Shown here piece by piece: positions 24,457 through 36,485 of a stretch of 64,000 nucleotides of DNA. Source of the DNA: Marsupella aquatica (Eukaryota; Marchantiophyta); the NCBI GenBank assembly GCA_973895155.1, contig OZ316895.1, positions 7,130,001 to 7,194,000 of the forward strand, in the 5' to 3' direction. A program made the position numbers and the translations under genes. The notes under the pieces were generated by a model. The model did no database searches. It worked only from the letters and a program-made list of their open reading frames with translations, and was not told where the DNA came from. Within the stretch, counting starts at the first letter, position 1, and each line of letters opens with the position of its first letter.

Positions 24457-26166
24457 GATACAAACAGCGCTTGGTTTTTAAAATCAACTTCTTCACACCC
24501 TGTGATATGTTTCCGGGATTACCTGAACCTTTGATTCAAAGCTCTTTTTCTGAATGTGCAAGCTGCCATTTGTTCTCCCAGGTGCAGCCTCACTAGTTCG
24601 ATAAGTCCGGCAAAACCCAAGCTAGCAGGCAATAGCAACGCCTATTGACGCCGACGCCTTAAAAGTGGAGAAGATATGAAATTGTCGTCTGGATCATGAA
24701 GATGTTGTGAAGACCTACGTACGTATCCTCTGGGAGTGCTTCAAGGTCTGTGAAACAAAAGGTAAGGAAAGAGATTGAGAAACAGAAATACGTTGAGTAC
24801 TAAAACATTCAAGCTTCCAGCATGAGGGAACTGAGATTGAGACTTCGAAATAGATTGGGATTCGTACAGTTTGAGCAAACGTCGGAGCTGTTTAAGGTCA
24901 AAGAGCGGTCATGGATCTGCACCTTGAAACGCAGCCTATTGCCATCTATTGCTGAGCTGTAACTGCCACTTCGGATCGAGGCTCTTCCTGTCGTCGGGAG
25001 TTAAGTACTACTCTCGAGAACTTCATAAACATTAATCTATCAGTAGCAATCGAGTGCCAACCGATCGACGGTCTGCTTTCGAGCTTCTCGGTGTACACGA
25101 ATATGTATGATTGTAAACAACGTATGGTGCTCCCTCTCAACCGTAAAGCGTAGAGTTGTAGTGAATTCTAATCGAGCCTCACCTCAATCATGAAAGATCA
25201 ACCTGTGGGGATTTCATATCACACGGCAACCCCATATTATACGTATGGTGCTCTCACGATCAACCATGAAGCGTTGAGCCGTGATGGCTTTTGATCGAGC
25301 TTGAACTCTAAACTATGAAACGTCAAGCGGTGGCGAATTCATATCGAGCATCTACTTTTGAGCTTCTCGTTCCATACCCAGATCAGCCAAACTTAGAGGA
25401 TGGTGCAAGGAAATTGCATCTACGCTGAAAAACCTTCGTCCAGCGCAATGTGAGTTCAATTGTCAGCATAAATACCCACAGCGAGATTTACAAATTGCAC
25501 ACAATGCTTGATTTTCGACCGTTCGGTACTACCGTGAGAGCACCAGCAATTACATGCAACTCTCTTCGGCCACCATCCCACGCACAAGTTCTCGCAAGCA
25601 GATATCGGCCAACCCCAGTACTGGCACTCACTACATGCACCGAATCCCATTGCAGCGCATGGGCATGCATATGGCAAACACGGAAGCAGAAATCTTAGAG
25701 TAGAACTGCAATAGTGTCAAATATTTTGAACTACAACAGTTATCTCAACGCAAGATTTCAATAAGAAAGCGAGGAGGGACCAGAGTACCAGGACTCTAAA
25801 ATATACGGTGTAAGTCTGCAAGGTACTCAAAATCTCGCCGTTCTTGTGGCCACCTTAGGGTAACGGGAACTCCGGTCACACGGCTTCGGAAGGCCGCTCG
25901 AATTAATCATAGGTTTGTTTTTTCTTCTTCTCTTTCCAGAAAGTAACAGCAATGGACCCAACAACCAGCGTTGGGAGTTCGAGGATTCAATCGCAAGGCG
26001 GGTGGTTCAGCCGGATACCACAGCAGAGTGAGACTTCTTACAATGATCCTTACAATAATCCTTACCTTGGACTTAGGTAGTACGAATGTGAGCGAGATGC
26101 TTGCAAACAAAAATCGAATCGTAGGTAGTGTTTGTTTTACAATTACTTAGTTAGTCTGCTGGCACG
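24457..26166. other. intergenic, with a diverged 120 bp tandem repeat
   Basis: Two diverged copies of a ~120 bp unit occupy 25121-25240 and 25241-25360, each starting CGTATGGTGCTC and containing a phrase like ATCGAGC and TGAAAGATCAA. No gene is recognised in the rest; the overlapping frames at 25450-25698 lie on both strands and look like chance. Confidence 0.5.
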
Positions 26167-27111
26167 ATGACGATGTTTACTGAGTCGACCAATTCACTGA
26201 TGATCTCAGACCCTCGCTTTAATACTTCAGGAAGGTCTCGGATGGAGGCATCGTCGAGTAACTGGCCAACCTACCCCACTAATCGTGATCCGAAATTCCT
26301 CTCCATTTCTTCGGAGGTGTATGAAAAGGCAAGATTATTAGAGCCTGCAGCGTACTTCAAGAAGGAGGGACTCGAGACGTTCCTCAATCTTGACTGGGGC
26401 ACTAAGGTCAATGAGAACCTCGCTCTTAAATTCATCAAGAGCTACGATGAAGAGTCCCGGACTATTGACGTGGGCACGGGTACGATAAAATTAACTGACT
26501 TAATGAGTGAAGTCTTTAAACTTCCAGCTGCAGGTTGTTACACCATGAACAAGGCGAAGACGGAAAAATATGTCTCGCCATACTTTCCCGACAATGTTCA
26601 AGATAAAGACGGCTTTCTCCTCAGTCAATGCAAAGGCAAAGTCTGGAAGGACATACTCTCCTTTCTTCACGTGGTATTTGGCATCAGCTCAACGAAACGC
26701 AGTATACCTTACTGTTTCATGTGGTTCTTCGAGGTACCAGTATGTGAAGGGGGACGAAATTGGCTCGATGCTTTCTTGTGGTTTTTCGACGCTGAGATGA
26801 AGAGTATTCTGACGCAGAAGGAAACAAGGAGTGACACACTTATCGGAAGCCATATCACACTTCTTCTGGCTCATGTAAAAGGAAAGAATATTCCTCATTC
26901 GGTGGAGCCCTGGCAGCTGTTAGCCCCTAAGGAAGATCCCTTCTGGAGCATGAGTGAGGGCCAAGAGATTGAGGATGACGAAGACGACGACGACGACGAA
27001 GACGACGACGACGAGGACGGCAACGATTACTCGGAGGACGAGGAAGTCAACTCAGACACAGAAATTGAGCAAGAAGAAATCGATCAATGTGTTCAAAGCG
27101 GGCGTGACTGA
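26167..27111 (+). CDS. unknown protein with acidic C-terminal tail
   Basis: A single frame of 314 aa begins with ATG (MTMFTESTNSLMISD). The middle (about residues 40-255) is a mixed, well-composed globular region with several Trp and Phe residues, for example WFFEVPVCEGGRNW and DAFLWFFDAEM, so it is likely real protein. Residues about 260-300 are nearly all Asp and Glu, coded by GAC/GAA triplet runs at 26970-27070. No known domain is recognised; a lineage-specific or transposon-related family is possible. The frame ends QCVQSGRD, but one base over, the next frame continues VFKAGVTERMHKLLEELLNQ and stops at 27175, which looks like a genuine helical tail. A frameshift or unseen splice near 27075 is therefore possible. 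Confidence 0.6.
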   Translation: MTMFTESTNSLMISDPRFNTSGRSRMEASSSNWPTYPTNRDPKFLSISSEVYEKARLLEPAAYFKKEGLETFLNLDWGTKVNENLALKFIKSYDEESRTIDVGTGTIKLTDLMSEVFKLPAAGCYTMNKAKTEKYVSPYFPDNVQDKDGFLLSQCKGKVWKDILSFLHVVFGISSTKRSIPYCFMWFFEVPVCEGGRNWLDAFLWFFDAEMKSILTQKETRSDTLIGSHITLLLAHVKGKNIPHSVEPWQLLAPKEDPFWSMSEGQEIEDDEDDDDDEDDDDEDGNDYSEDEEVNSDTEIEQEEIDQCVQSGRD

Positions 27112-28142
27112 GCGTATGCACAAACTTCTCGAAGAACTGCTGAACCAGATTAAGAAGGAGAAGACTAAGACGTGAATGAAAATTTTCAATTTATGCGTAC
27201 GGTACCAAGTTTCTGAGTGATCCACATGATGAGGTGGTCCAGAGAGCAAGGTGGATGTCAGCAATCTTGTTTATCAAAAATCCAGAGATGTACTTAGGGG
27301 AGTTTGGGCTGGTTCAGGACAGCAAAAGTTGAGACAGAATACTAGATCTTAAGCCAAGTGTATATAGAGGGAGCAGCAAAAGGTTAGAGATCAGTGTGGA
27401 GGCCATAATGATTCATCATCTCGGTTCAATCGATATGTGGCGAGGACAATTCGATGACTGCAAATTAAAGCTCGTCGCACTATACAGTTAAGACCGCCTA
27501 CTCATCATTTTGGAACAATTTTAAGACTTCGATGAATGCATGCCAAATAATTATTACAGTGCGCCAAATATGTTTTGATCCGTTCTGGATACACTCGTAT
27601 TTGTGCATAAAAGTCATTTTGTTTTAATTTCTTCTCACAAGTTCCCAACGACATCGAAATTATCGATGTCAATGTTCCGATGCCACCATCTCAGGTCTAG
27701 CTAATGAGAAGTGCCCTTCCATATTTGAACACCAGCTTGAAAAGGCAAAATGTACGATTGAGGACCAGCGTCATACTGGGCTTGGAGTAAGTACACCATA
27801 ACAATCATTCGGATATACATTTGACTGGCGACAAAGTGCAACGGAGTTGGATACTAACAAGTTTGGCATAAATCTATCACCTTGCTAGTACATCTCCTCA
27901 GAAGCCAATATCTACATGTAACTAATTGAAAAAACTTCCGTTAGCTGCAACATCTCAAGGTGAAGTTACTCTCTTAGAAATCCAGCCAGATTCTCAAGCC
28001 AGATTCTCAAGCCAGATTCTCAAGCTTCCTAAGTTAAAAAATTGTGGCCTAAACTTGAGAACCAAGGAACTCGTGAGAGGAAACTAATTTGAGCGTCTTC
28101 ACGATGACAGCGATGGTAAGCGGAGATCCCCGCTATGGTAGC
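27112..28142. other. intergenic stretch with a possible orphan exon
   Basis: An open stretch at about 27644-27788 lies between an AG (CACAAG) and a strong donor (GGAGTAAGT) and could be an exon, but no frame is recognised. At 27985-28025 a 15-17 base unit (CCAGATTCTCAAG) is repeated three times. Confidence 0.35.
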
Positions 28143-29384
28143 TCAAGGCGCAGCCTGCGTCACCTTCGTCCCGTCCCCGGGCAGCTTAACTCGAAACAGC
28201 ACAAATGGTTTCACTCTCGCGTCCACACCCCCACGAAATCCCGGCCCCAACCACAGCTGATTCTCCGTGAAGTAAAGATACCCATCCGTGGCCACAGACA
28301 TGGTATCCGTCCAGCTAAATCGGGGATCTCTCACGAACACCGAGACAGTTCCTGTGACATTGTGGTAGATGACAATCGAGTTATCTTCCATGTTGCCGGC
28401 ATAGATGTTGCCAGTCGAGTCCGTCTCCAGGCCATCACTGAACCCCTTCTGGCCAAGATTCTGCACCGCAGCATTCGCGAGGAGTTCGGAAAAAGGCCCG
28501 TTGTTGCGCAGGCGGGCAGTAGGCACAGCATAGAGCTCGCGCCCGCCGGTGGTCGAGAAATAGAGCGTGGAGCCGTCAGCCGAGAGCGCAATGCCGTCTG
28601 CTCCGAACCGGACGTTCCCGAGTATGCTGCCGTTCATGTACACGGGCATGCCCCAGATGAAAGGCACAAAGCCGGGAGTGGGAAGCACGGCGGGATTGTT
28701 CTCGAGGTGCCGCCATGCCTCGTGCGTGCCAAGGTCGACCGTCACTATGGCGTTGCGGCCCTCGGGGCTGCTGTCGGTGATGTAGGCAACGCCCTGGCCG
28801 GAGCTGGTGAGAGACGGATCGAGATCGAAACGCACGTCGTTGAGGTAGGAATCGGAGGGGGCAGCGGTTGACGAGAAGACATTCGTTGTGAAGATGCTGT
28901 TCGTCGAAAGGTCGACGCCTATGAGCTTCGGGCCGCCAAACGATGCTGCCACCATAGTTCCATTAGACGTTGCAGCTCGCCCAGTGTCCAAAATCCATAA
29001 TCGGTTTGCTGGGTCGATGACCACCGATTGAACACCGATCAGGTAGTTCTGGTAATTGGCTCCGGTGGGAGGAGTCGTCGTGTAATTGATTCTGCCACCA
29101 GGCGGAGAATTGATCTCCGCATTCGGGAATGGTATCTCTGTGTCGTACGAATTCAGCTCCGCTACTGTCTAGGTTTGATCATTTTCGGGATCCAACGCAG
29201 GCGGATAGTTGGAAAACTTGCGTCCGTCGACAGCAACAGCAATACCCGTCGGCCACTCATCGTAGTACAGGTGAACGATTTCCACATCCGGACCAGCTTT
29301 CCCTGGGTCCGAGATAATGTGCTGTGCACTGGGAAGGAGGAGAAAGGCACTTGACATCACGACGAGAACTATTTCTTTCCACAT
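28143..29384 (-). pseudogene. Yellow / major royal jelly protein-like gene with one in-frame stop
   Basis: An intronless minus-strand frame runs 412 codons from ATG at 29384 to TGA at 28143, broken only by TAG at 29171-29169 (codon 72). Homology runs through the stop without a gap: upstream DEWPTGIAVAVDGRKFSNYP, downstream VAELNSYDTEIPFPN. A signal peptide is visible at residues 1-20 (MWKEIVLVVMSSAFLLLPSA). Family motifs follow: RLWILDTG, ALSADGSTLYFSTTGGRELY, a SDGLETDSTGNIYAGN stretch and DPRFSWTDTMSVATDGYLYF. The family forms secreted beta-propellers, best known from insects and also found in microbes; presence in a plant is unusual. The coding DNA is visibly GC-richer than its surroundings. 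A splice event cannot remove the stop without also removing conserved residues. It may be a recent pseudogene, a read-through gene or a sequencing error. Confidence 0.8.
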
Positions 29385-32094
29385 TGCGAGATTTAATTTG
29401 AAAACTAAGATTGATTAATGAGTATACGCACACACAAGTTGGACCAATGGATCCGCTAAACAACATAGCGCAAGGGTGACACACCCATGATGTCTCATCT
29501 ACTGCCAGTATCGTCAAAACTAATTCGATCAACCTAGGAGAGAATGCAGCACAAGGTAGACCGTAGGAGAAAGGGCCGAGACCAAGTGCAAGGGCAGAGC
29601 AACTTAAGGTAACAAATACGACCTTGACGAGCAGCTTTTGAGTGGAGTACGATAATTTCGCCAGAATGCAGCATGTAGTACCAGCAAACTAATCGTCAAC
29701 AGGAACAGTAGATCTACAGAATGAAACTTAGAAATTGAAGGGAGCTTCTGAATGGCACCTAGAAACTTCAACAAGCTGTAGACAACAGACGCCAATGTTA
29801 CCAAATTCACAAAAGCATTGAGACATATGATACATAGGTCATGTCATGTGCTGAAAGTAAACTTTGCCGGTTTCAGACTTGTTAATCAGAAGTAATGATG
29901 AGTCATGACCACAGTTCAAGCTTAATGAAAGCAACCACTTAATTGAATTGTGATGATTGTTGGAACATTCGGTGACATTGGAACGAAGCGAGCGTCGAAG
30001 TGACTCATTATGGACGAGGTTTCTGTGATTTAGTGATGGCCACCTCGTTCAATTCTTTTCCAGGTGGTCGAAACCAATTGACGTTCTTGTGGATCGTTTC
30101 CGGAAATTCCGCCCCTATGTTAAAACCGGATCCTCACAGCCTGCCAGCTGTGCAATCTCGAAGCATGCAATAGTTTTAGAGGTTGCCGCCAAAATCTGTT
30201 GGCACCAAAATCTTGCGACGTGTATGACCGACAAGGCGCGTGGAATCGAATTATCACGGCTAACCCAACCATACACCGGTGCAATCAGGAGTGATGCCTT
30301 AGAATAGAGATAGGTGGTCAAATCTATTGAGAAACGAACCCGTTGTGGCTCTGCCGTATATGACAGAAAGCGTAACACCAAGAAGTGCTCTTCCCAATCG
30401 AACTTGTTCGCAAGCGATGGAAATTCGTTCGGGGTATGGACCATGGGTGCTCACTCCTGCCGATATCAACCTTTGATGACTGCACTCGACTCAATTGAAG
30501 CTTTTCTGTTGCTGTATAAATCTATCGACTGCTGTACAAACACAATTTAAAGTAGTCTCACATATTAATTACAAAGCCCGGGTGACTTGCCAGCCGGGTC
30601 TTGTCACAAGTATTCGACCTGGAACGAGAGGTCCATCCATAGGAGTGTTTCCTGACAGTGGATCTACGTAGGACGACCATGACTTGCGTTGAGATCCAAT
30701 TAGCCTCTTTTCACCGGGTCGAGCAGATCAATTATCTCGTTAGGCATATGCTATCTGCTGACCAAATCAGTTATCTCGTTATGCACATGATATCTGTTGA
30801 ACAGTTTAATTATCTGATTAGGCACATTGGGCACAGGACGCACGTAGGCCGACAGGACATGTCAGATATCGGAGGCGCAGGTTGGAGATATTCCACGAAT
30901 TCTCGATGACATCACATTGAACCACATAGCCACGACGTTGTGGAGGATAGACATTTACAACTTGGGGTCACAGAGTCGCGAGGTTTAAGTTTACGAAGCC
31001 ATTGTTCGCTCTAACTCCACAGAGACACTAAACATTGTGAGCATCAGTGAAGAGGATCCTGTCCAAGTGCTAACTCTCTACTCAAGTTACCGTATCTAAC
31101 AGCTTATGAACTCCTTGAACCCAATCGTATGATTCAAAGGGTCATCGAAAGGGTGAACTTGTCCTTCCTCCCCTCATAAATCAATATTCTGCAAGGGAAG
31201 TCTCGTCCCACAAGAGTTCGGAAATCGAAATCCTTGGGTTCGACACGAGAGAGGAAAGCACGACGGGCCGTGTTAACATAAGTCGTGATCCTCGACCACT
31301 CTTGGACATCCTTGTAAGGACTTTTTTGCTCATGGGCTTTTAAAAGATACGAGTCACCTCATGGTTCAATGTAATCAGTCGTGGTTAAAAAGGGGACTCC
31401 TAGGGATCTCTAAGATGGAAAAACTTACGTCTAGAAACGATATGCTCGAAATTCATCTGACGCCAATGTCTCCATTTCCCTGCAGAAACAATGAGGCTTT
31501 CTACGAAATACACTAAGCCCGTCCTCAAAGATGGCCTAAACAGATCAGACAAGTCATGTGTTATCGATATTCCAAAATCTCAATAGTTCTCTTCCTCCTC
31601 GGAACACTTTCTCTTGATGTCGACGTCTTGAGACCTTTCGAGAGAAGTAATGAGCTGAACAGCATGAGCAATAATCAATGGGTATGTCCAAGGTTTCGAA
31701 CACGGTTAGTTGCACTGGTATGATAGGGGTGCCTAATATGTTTACTTGAAATTGTATGATTATTTTCACGAGCCCCAGAAGAAATTGCAGAACTACAGAA
31801 GGTACCCGTAGTGAGCGGCATGGTGAAGCCCTGTGCGTTGTCTTTTAGCATATACTCTGCACCTAGGATACGTTTTGAACACTGTAGCTGTATTTGTATT
31901 TCCTTGTGAAGGCCTTTACAAGAGTGGAAATAACTGTGTTATCTTCCTGCAGGTCGGACGGTTGCTCTTGATTACGAATGTCATGAGACCCATCCAACCC
32001 GAGTTACACTGTCTGACTCCATCGCTATTGAGACACGCAAGGACTAACATCTCCCTTTCATGAAAGAGCAGCGGATCTAAATAGGACTCTATTT
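29385..32094. other. gene-free stretch with a 39 bp minisatellite
   Basis: No gene recognised. A 39 bp unit is repeated three times at about 30723-30836. Other open frames (for example 30115-30444 -) match no family. Confidence 0.5.
30723..30836 (+). repeat. 39 bp minisatellite, three in-frame copies
   Basis: Three units begin CAGATCAATTATCTCGTTAG, CAAATCAGTTATCTCGTTAT and CAGTTTAATTATCTGATTAG. Because 39 is a multiple of three, an 83-codon plus-strand frame (30658-30909) reads a 13-residue repeat (QINYLVRHMLSAD and variants). No evidence that it is translated. Confidence 0.75.
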
Positions 32095-34939
32095 TCATGG
32101 CAGTTTTTGAGCCCAGTGTCTAAGGGTGGGAACCAAAGTTGTATATGCCTCGTCGTTTACGTAGAGCTTGACAACGTTCTCCCATGCTGCTTGAGTCGGA
32201 TGTACATCGTCCCAGATTACATAATTCTCTGGATCTTCGCAGAGAGTATAGAGCAGGTTTCCAGTCCGGTCAACACCTCCACAGTATCCAAAGCAGCAAG
32301 GCTTGATCGGTTCAGAAATATCTGAAGGCACAGTTCGAAAAAATTCCATTAGAATTTAACCACTTCCAGGTGATCGACTAAAGAGTTATAAGACTCAAAT
32401 CTGAACGAACTACGACTCTGGCATGACAAATTGCCGACACTGTTTGGTGTAGTCTCAAAGTTGCGTCATGAAATAACCGTGCCGGTCTTCCCTTCCATCA
32501 CTTCTGAATTTCGGCCATAAAAGCAAAAGAGCCACCTGTCCCACACATGGGGAGTCACTTACTTGGCCCTGTCACTACACTTTGTAGAAGAACTATATAA
32601 ACTTTGACGATCCTACACTATTTACAGCTGGAAGAGGAGATTTCTTCGAAAGGAACAAAACATTATCGCCGAACCCCCAAATGTCTAACTTGCGTCAAGT
32701 GTTAAAACATTTCATCTCTAAAGAATCAATAACAATCGGGTGCTGAGACGTTGTGATTGACGCAGTGCTGCATTCCCTCTGAGTTGGTTACTACAGAAGG
32801 TAAGGCACTTACTGTATAGAGTCTTGTTCTTCTGAATCTCTTTCAGGGCATCACCCTGTCTCAACAGAACTAAATTTAGACCGGATAGATCCTTGGAAAG
32901 GGAGGCCAAAGTGGTCTCAAGAAGTAAATTATGGATGAACTCCAGGTTCTCCACCGTTTCATTGGAAGCGCAAGTCGTGTAATTTGTAAGAGCCGTGCTC
33001 GCCGGGAGACAGTTCATAGGAGCGATTGTGGTTACCATTATATTCCTCAAACCGAGACTGTAGAGCTTCTGAAGGCTTTCCTCGATCAGACCCACAACCT
33101 CTTCTACAAATGCCACGTAATTCTGCAAGATCATCGCTCCAAAACATTAGACTACGAGAGGGTAAGTGTGCAATCTTTTCTACATAAAATTTTACAAATC
33201 TCAAATCCAAATAAATGGATGTTTCAGACTTAGTCAGCATTCTCATTCTGGGCTGCAAGAAATATCAGATTACCAAACCACTCTCAGAACCGTTTTCAGC
33301 CCCAGAGTGAAGTGGCGAATACTACGACTCAATGACGTACTGAGGAAAGACGGTACGACAATTAGAAAATGGTTAGTACCTCAATATCGCCTTCATAAGT
33401 TGCGTAATCGTTACCGGAGGCACAGATTAGCGTCACCGAGGAAGCCAAAAAGTCCTTGGTGTAAATTCCTGACTTGACAATTGACTCCAACCAGCTCACT
33501 TGAGTGCTAATTGTGGGCGCCCCATATGCGTAAGTTACTCCTGCTCCCCCCACAGCAAAGTTGGCACCTTGGAAGATAGTCTTCGCATTGGAATTTGCAA
33601 AAGCCGGTGGGGACTGGCATCCGGGTATCTGCGTAGCTAACCACAACCAGGCATCGAAGCTAACTTCAGAAAACTGGTTTCAAATCATCGTCGTACAAAT
33701 GGTAAATCGATAAAACCAAAATCTGCTGGGACGAATGCAAGAAATCACTCAATCCAAAAACAGTCTGGCCTCTGACTAGAGTTATTTGGGATCCCTTCAG
33801 TGCAAGGACTCAAAGAACCGATCTGAGCAGGCCCTAGCTGCATACATCTACAGGTTTCTACTTTGAAAATCCCAATTAGAGTTTCGTGCTAGGACCAACA
33901 TACATGTCGAGTCCATCAGAGTTTAGTTGCTGAAGACACACAGCATCAGGTGCAAGCTGAACAATTACATGAGATGTAACGAGAAAATAGAAAATATAGG
34001 AGTTCAGGGCTGAGTAGTACCCAGGAAATCAGGTTGAACGTATCCATCTGAGAAACGGCCAGTTGGGTGACCTGGCCAACTTGTACCGTAAGGAGATACG
34101 CTCGCCGGTCCACCAGGAATGTTCCCGACATCAGCATAAGAATCTCCAAATACGAAAAATGCTCTCCCCGCATCTAGCCATGGCAAAAGCAACTTCTAAG
34201 TCAGTGATTCTAGAAAGATTCTAGCTTTGTATCAGAGACCCAGCTCATTGCACAACACAGTGACAAAACAAACAAATCTGCATTCCTCCGTTCTTCCTGT
34301 GGCAAATTTTCTAGAAATCTACCTGTGCCCTGTTTATTGTCCGGTGTCCACTTTTCGAGCCCATGAGCTTCGAAGTTAATTCATTACTTATTACTAGTTC
34401 AATGCTTCATGGGCACTTTCTGTCATTGTTTCTAACTGGTTCGAACGGTAACACCAGCTCGAGCCACCCGTGAAGATAAAACAGAATTTAACAGTAAAAA
34501 ACAATACTGGATTTGTGGAAATTGAGCTCTGCAGGCTTATAGTGTTACTGCACAGACCATGGACGTTTAAGAGCTCTTGGTAGACGTGAATTAGGGTTCC
34601 AGTTCCACAGTCATCAGGCGGAATGGTGAGGATCAATTGGCCTGTGCTAAAGGTACTCCAATACTCTTCTGTGGAAAATCCGACCTGAGGATTCTTACTC
34701 ATTTAACGCCTGTTTCCCAGCTTCAGGAGGAATTGGAAGAACTGCTAGTCGGTACTACTCAACGTTGCAAAAATACCTCTTGATATGGAAGACGAGAACA
34801 AATGGCCTCGGAAAGAGGTGTAACAACTTGCTGCAGCAGTGACAACCACAGCCAGAACGACCACCCGAAGGCGAATCATCGGGAATCTGGGAACCAAAGG
34901 TTGAACCAAAGGCTCGTTCTCGTCCCCCGGTCCACTCAT
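32095..34939 (-). CDS. GDSL esterase/lipase without FAS1, with N-terminal anchor (copy 3)
   Basis: Five exons: 34939-34777, 34173-34021, 33636-33380, 33122-32813, 32321-32095; 369 aa. Splice phases match those of the two GDSL-FAS1 genes (1, 1, 0, 1), so all three share ancestry. Motifs: FGDSYADVGN with Ser66, FAVGGAG, SGNDY, and WDDVHPTQ with Asp332 and His335. The protein ends AQKLP soon after block V, where the other two continue into hinge and FAS1. Exon 1 codes an acidic stretch (MSGPGDENEPL), then a hydrophobic segment about residues 22-38 (IRLRVVVLAVVVTAAAS), more like a signal anchor than a cleaved signal. The exon 1 donor is the weakest point: an earlier donor after VTAAA would give a shorter N-terminus. 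Exon 2 is 24 bases shorter than in the paralogues, in the loop after block I. The enzyme looks intact; the substrate is unknown. Confidence 0.83.
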
Positions 34940-35459
34940 CTTGCCGCCTCCAATTAAACTCTGCTTCAGTGAGATTCTCTGTCTTCAAGCTGAAACAACA
35001 GCGCAGCTCACAGTCGCTCCCAGATCAACATCAGACATCAGAAGCAACGCAAATCATCCGGCTTTCTGGACCCCAGACACCTCCCAAATTCTTGCAACCT
35101 CTTCCCCAGGCAAGCGATCGAAATTCGTCCCGGCAAGATGGCACCCAAAGAGAGTGCACCCTGAGAAGAAGATGGATTCCAGAGTAACATTTCAGACCTT
35201 CAAGATATGGTATGACGTCGTCCACAGCTGCAACGTCCAGACTTGAATCACTTGTGTCGCACTAGGGGCACGGCCACGTCGTTCCTCTCGCCTCCTTCCA
35301 TTGCGAGGGCTCGCATCCGAGAGAGAAGGGTAGACGGGCCTGAGAAATTCCTGAGCTTTCCCACAATTATGCTCTGCTGCTCTTCGACTCGCTGCTTCTT
35401 CCTCACCTCGCCTCCCTCACTTCTTTCTATCGACTCCTTCGCTGCAAAGTCAATACAGT

Positions 35460-35880
35460 GAACCGTGGATAAGTGCATCATGAATAAGTGCATTTCGATA
35501 CTGTCATGTAGTCCCCAAGTTTTAATGTTAGTGATTTTATTTGCAAATGCACCAAAATATGCAGGATAAGTGCATTCTGTGGATGAGTGCAAGCCCACCA
35601 TGTACACCTGTTAGAGTGATTTCCTTGGATAAGTGTAATTGGTGGATAGGTACAGACAGAGCAATATTACAGTGATAGCTTTTGTAAATGCACCAGAAGA
35701 TGCACGATAAGTGCAGGTTGGCCATGTAGTACCCTAATATTACACTGAATTCCTTTGTAAATGCACCAAAATATGCCAGATAAGTGCAGTCTGACCATGT
35801 GTAGTCTGACCATGTAGTCCCCTCATATTATAGTGATTTTTTATGCTAATGCGCCCAAAAATGCAGTTTGAAAGAGTGCA
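35460..35880. repeat. diverged repeats with GCACCAAAATATGC and GATAAGTGCA
   Basis: The combination TTTG(C/T)AAATGCACCA followed by GATAAGTGCA recurs near 35540, 35690 and 35755, with a degraded copy near 35845. GATAAGTGCA or TGAATAAGTGCA also occurs alone at 35470-35490. Irregular spacing, 70-150 bases. Confidence 0.65.
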
Positions 35881-36325
35881 GGTCAATCTATTTCACTAAA
35901 TGACAAAATAGCGACATTAAAGGACATCCGTATATAAGTGTACACACGCATTTATCAGTTACTCCAATGCATACTTGAGAAGCATTTCTTGCTGAGTGCA
36001 GCAAACAAGTACATAATGTCACTTCATGCATTTATCCAGATAATCAATATGGGGCTCCAGGTTTGAGAAGTCCGATGTATGTAACCTGAAAACACAACTT
36101 ATGGGGAAGTGCTTTAGCAATTTCCCATGCAAATATGGATAAATGCATCAATGATATATATATATATATATTGTGCACTTACAGCATAGTGCATTCATTG
36201 CAAAAGTGTTGGCTGGTGTTGTCTTCCCAGTAGCCTCCACTTAGACACTGGTCACTATAATGTGTGACTTACCCTTTGTGATTTTTCTGTATGTAAGTTT
36301 CAGATGATTTCTTGAAAAAGTGCAT

Positions 36326-36485
36326 ACTTTAGTATTAGCGTTATACACTAGAGTCATACAAGTTATAAGCCAAGTTATATGCAATGAACTGGATAGAAAG
36401 ACCTCTGAGAGGCTAAAACTTGATTATCCACAAGTCACCCCTCAGCTGAGTCACAAAACTGAGTGTATAACGCTAATACTAAAGT
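36326..36485. repeat. perfect 24 bp inverted repeat with 112 bp loop
   Basis: ACTTTAGTATTAGCGTTATA plus CACT at 36326-36349 is exactly complementary to 36462-36485. RNA from either strand would fold into a 24 bp perfect stem. It could be a foldback transposon (MITE) or a young small-RNA precursor. Confidence 0.85.

Noticed and set aside
28089-28871. 260-codon plus-strand frame opposite the Yellow-like gene
   Set aside because: It is the antisense shadow of a GC-rich coding region; the minus strand carries all family motifs.
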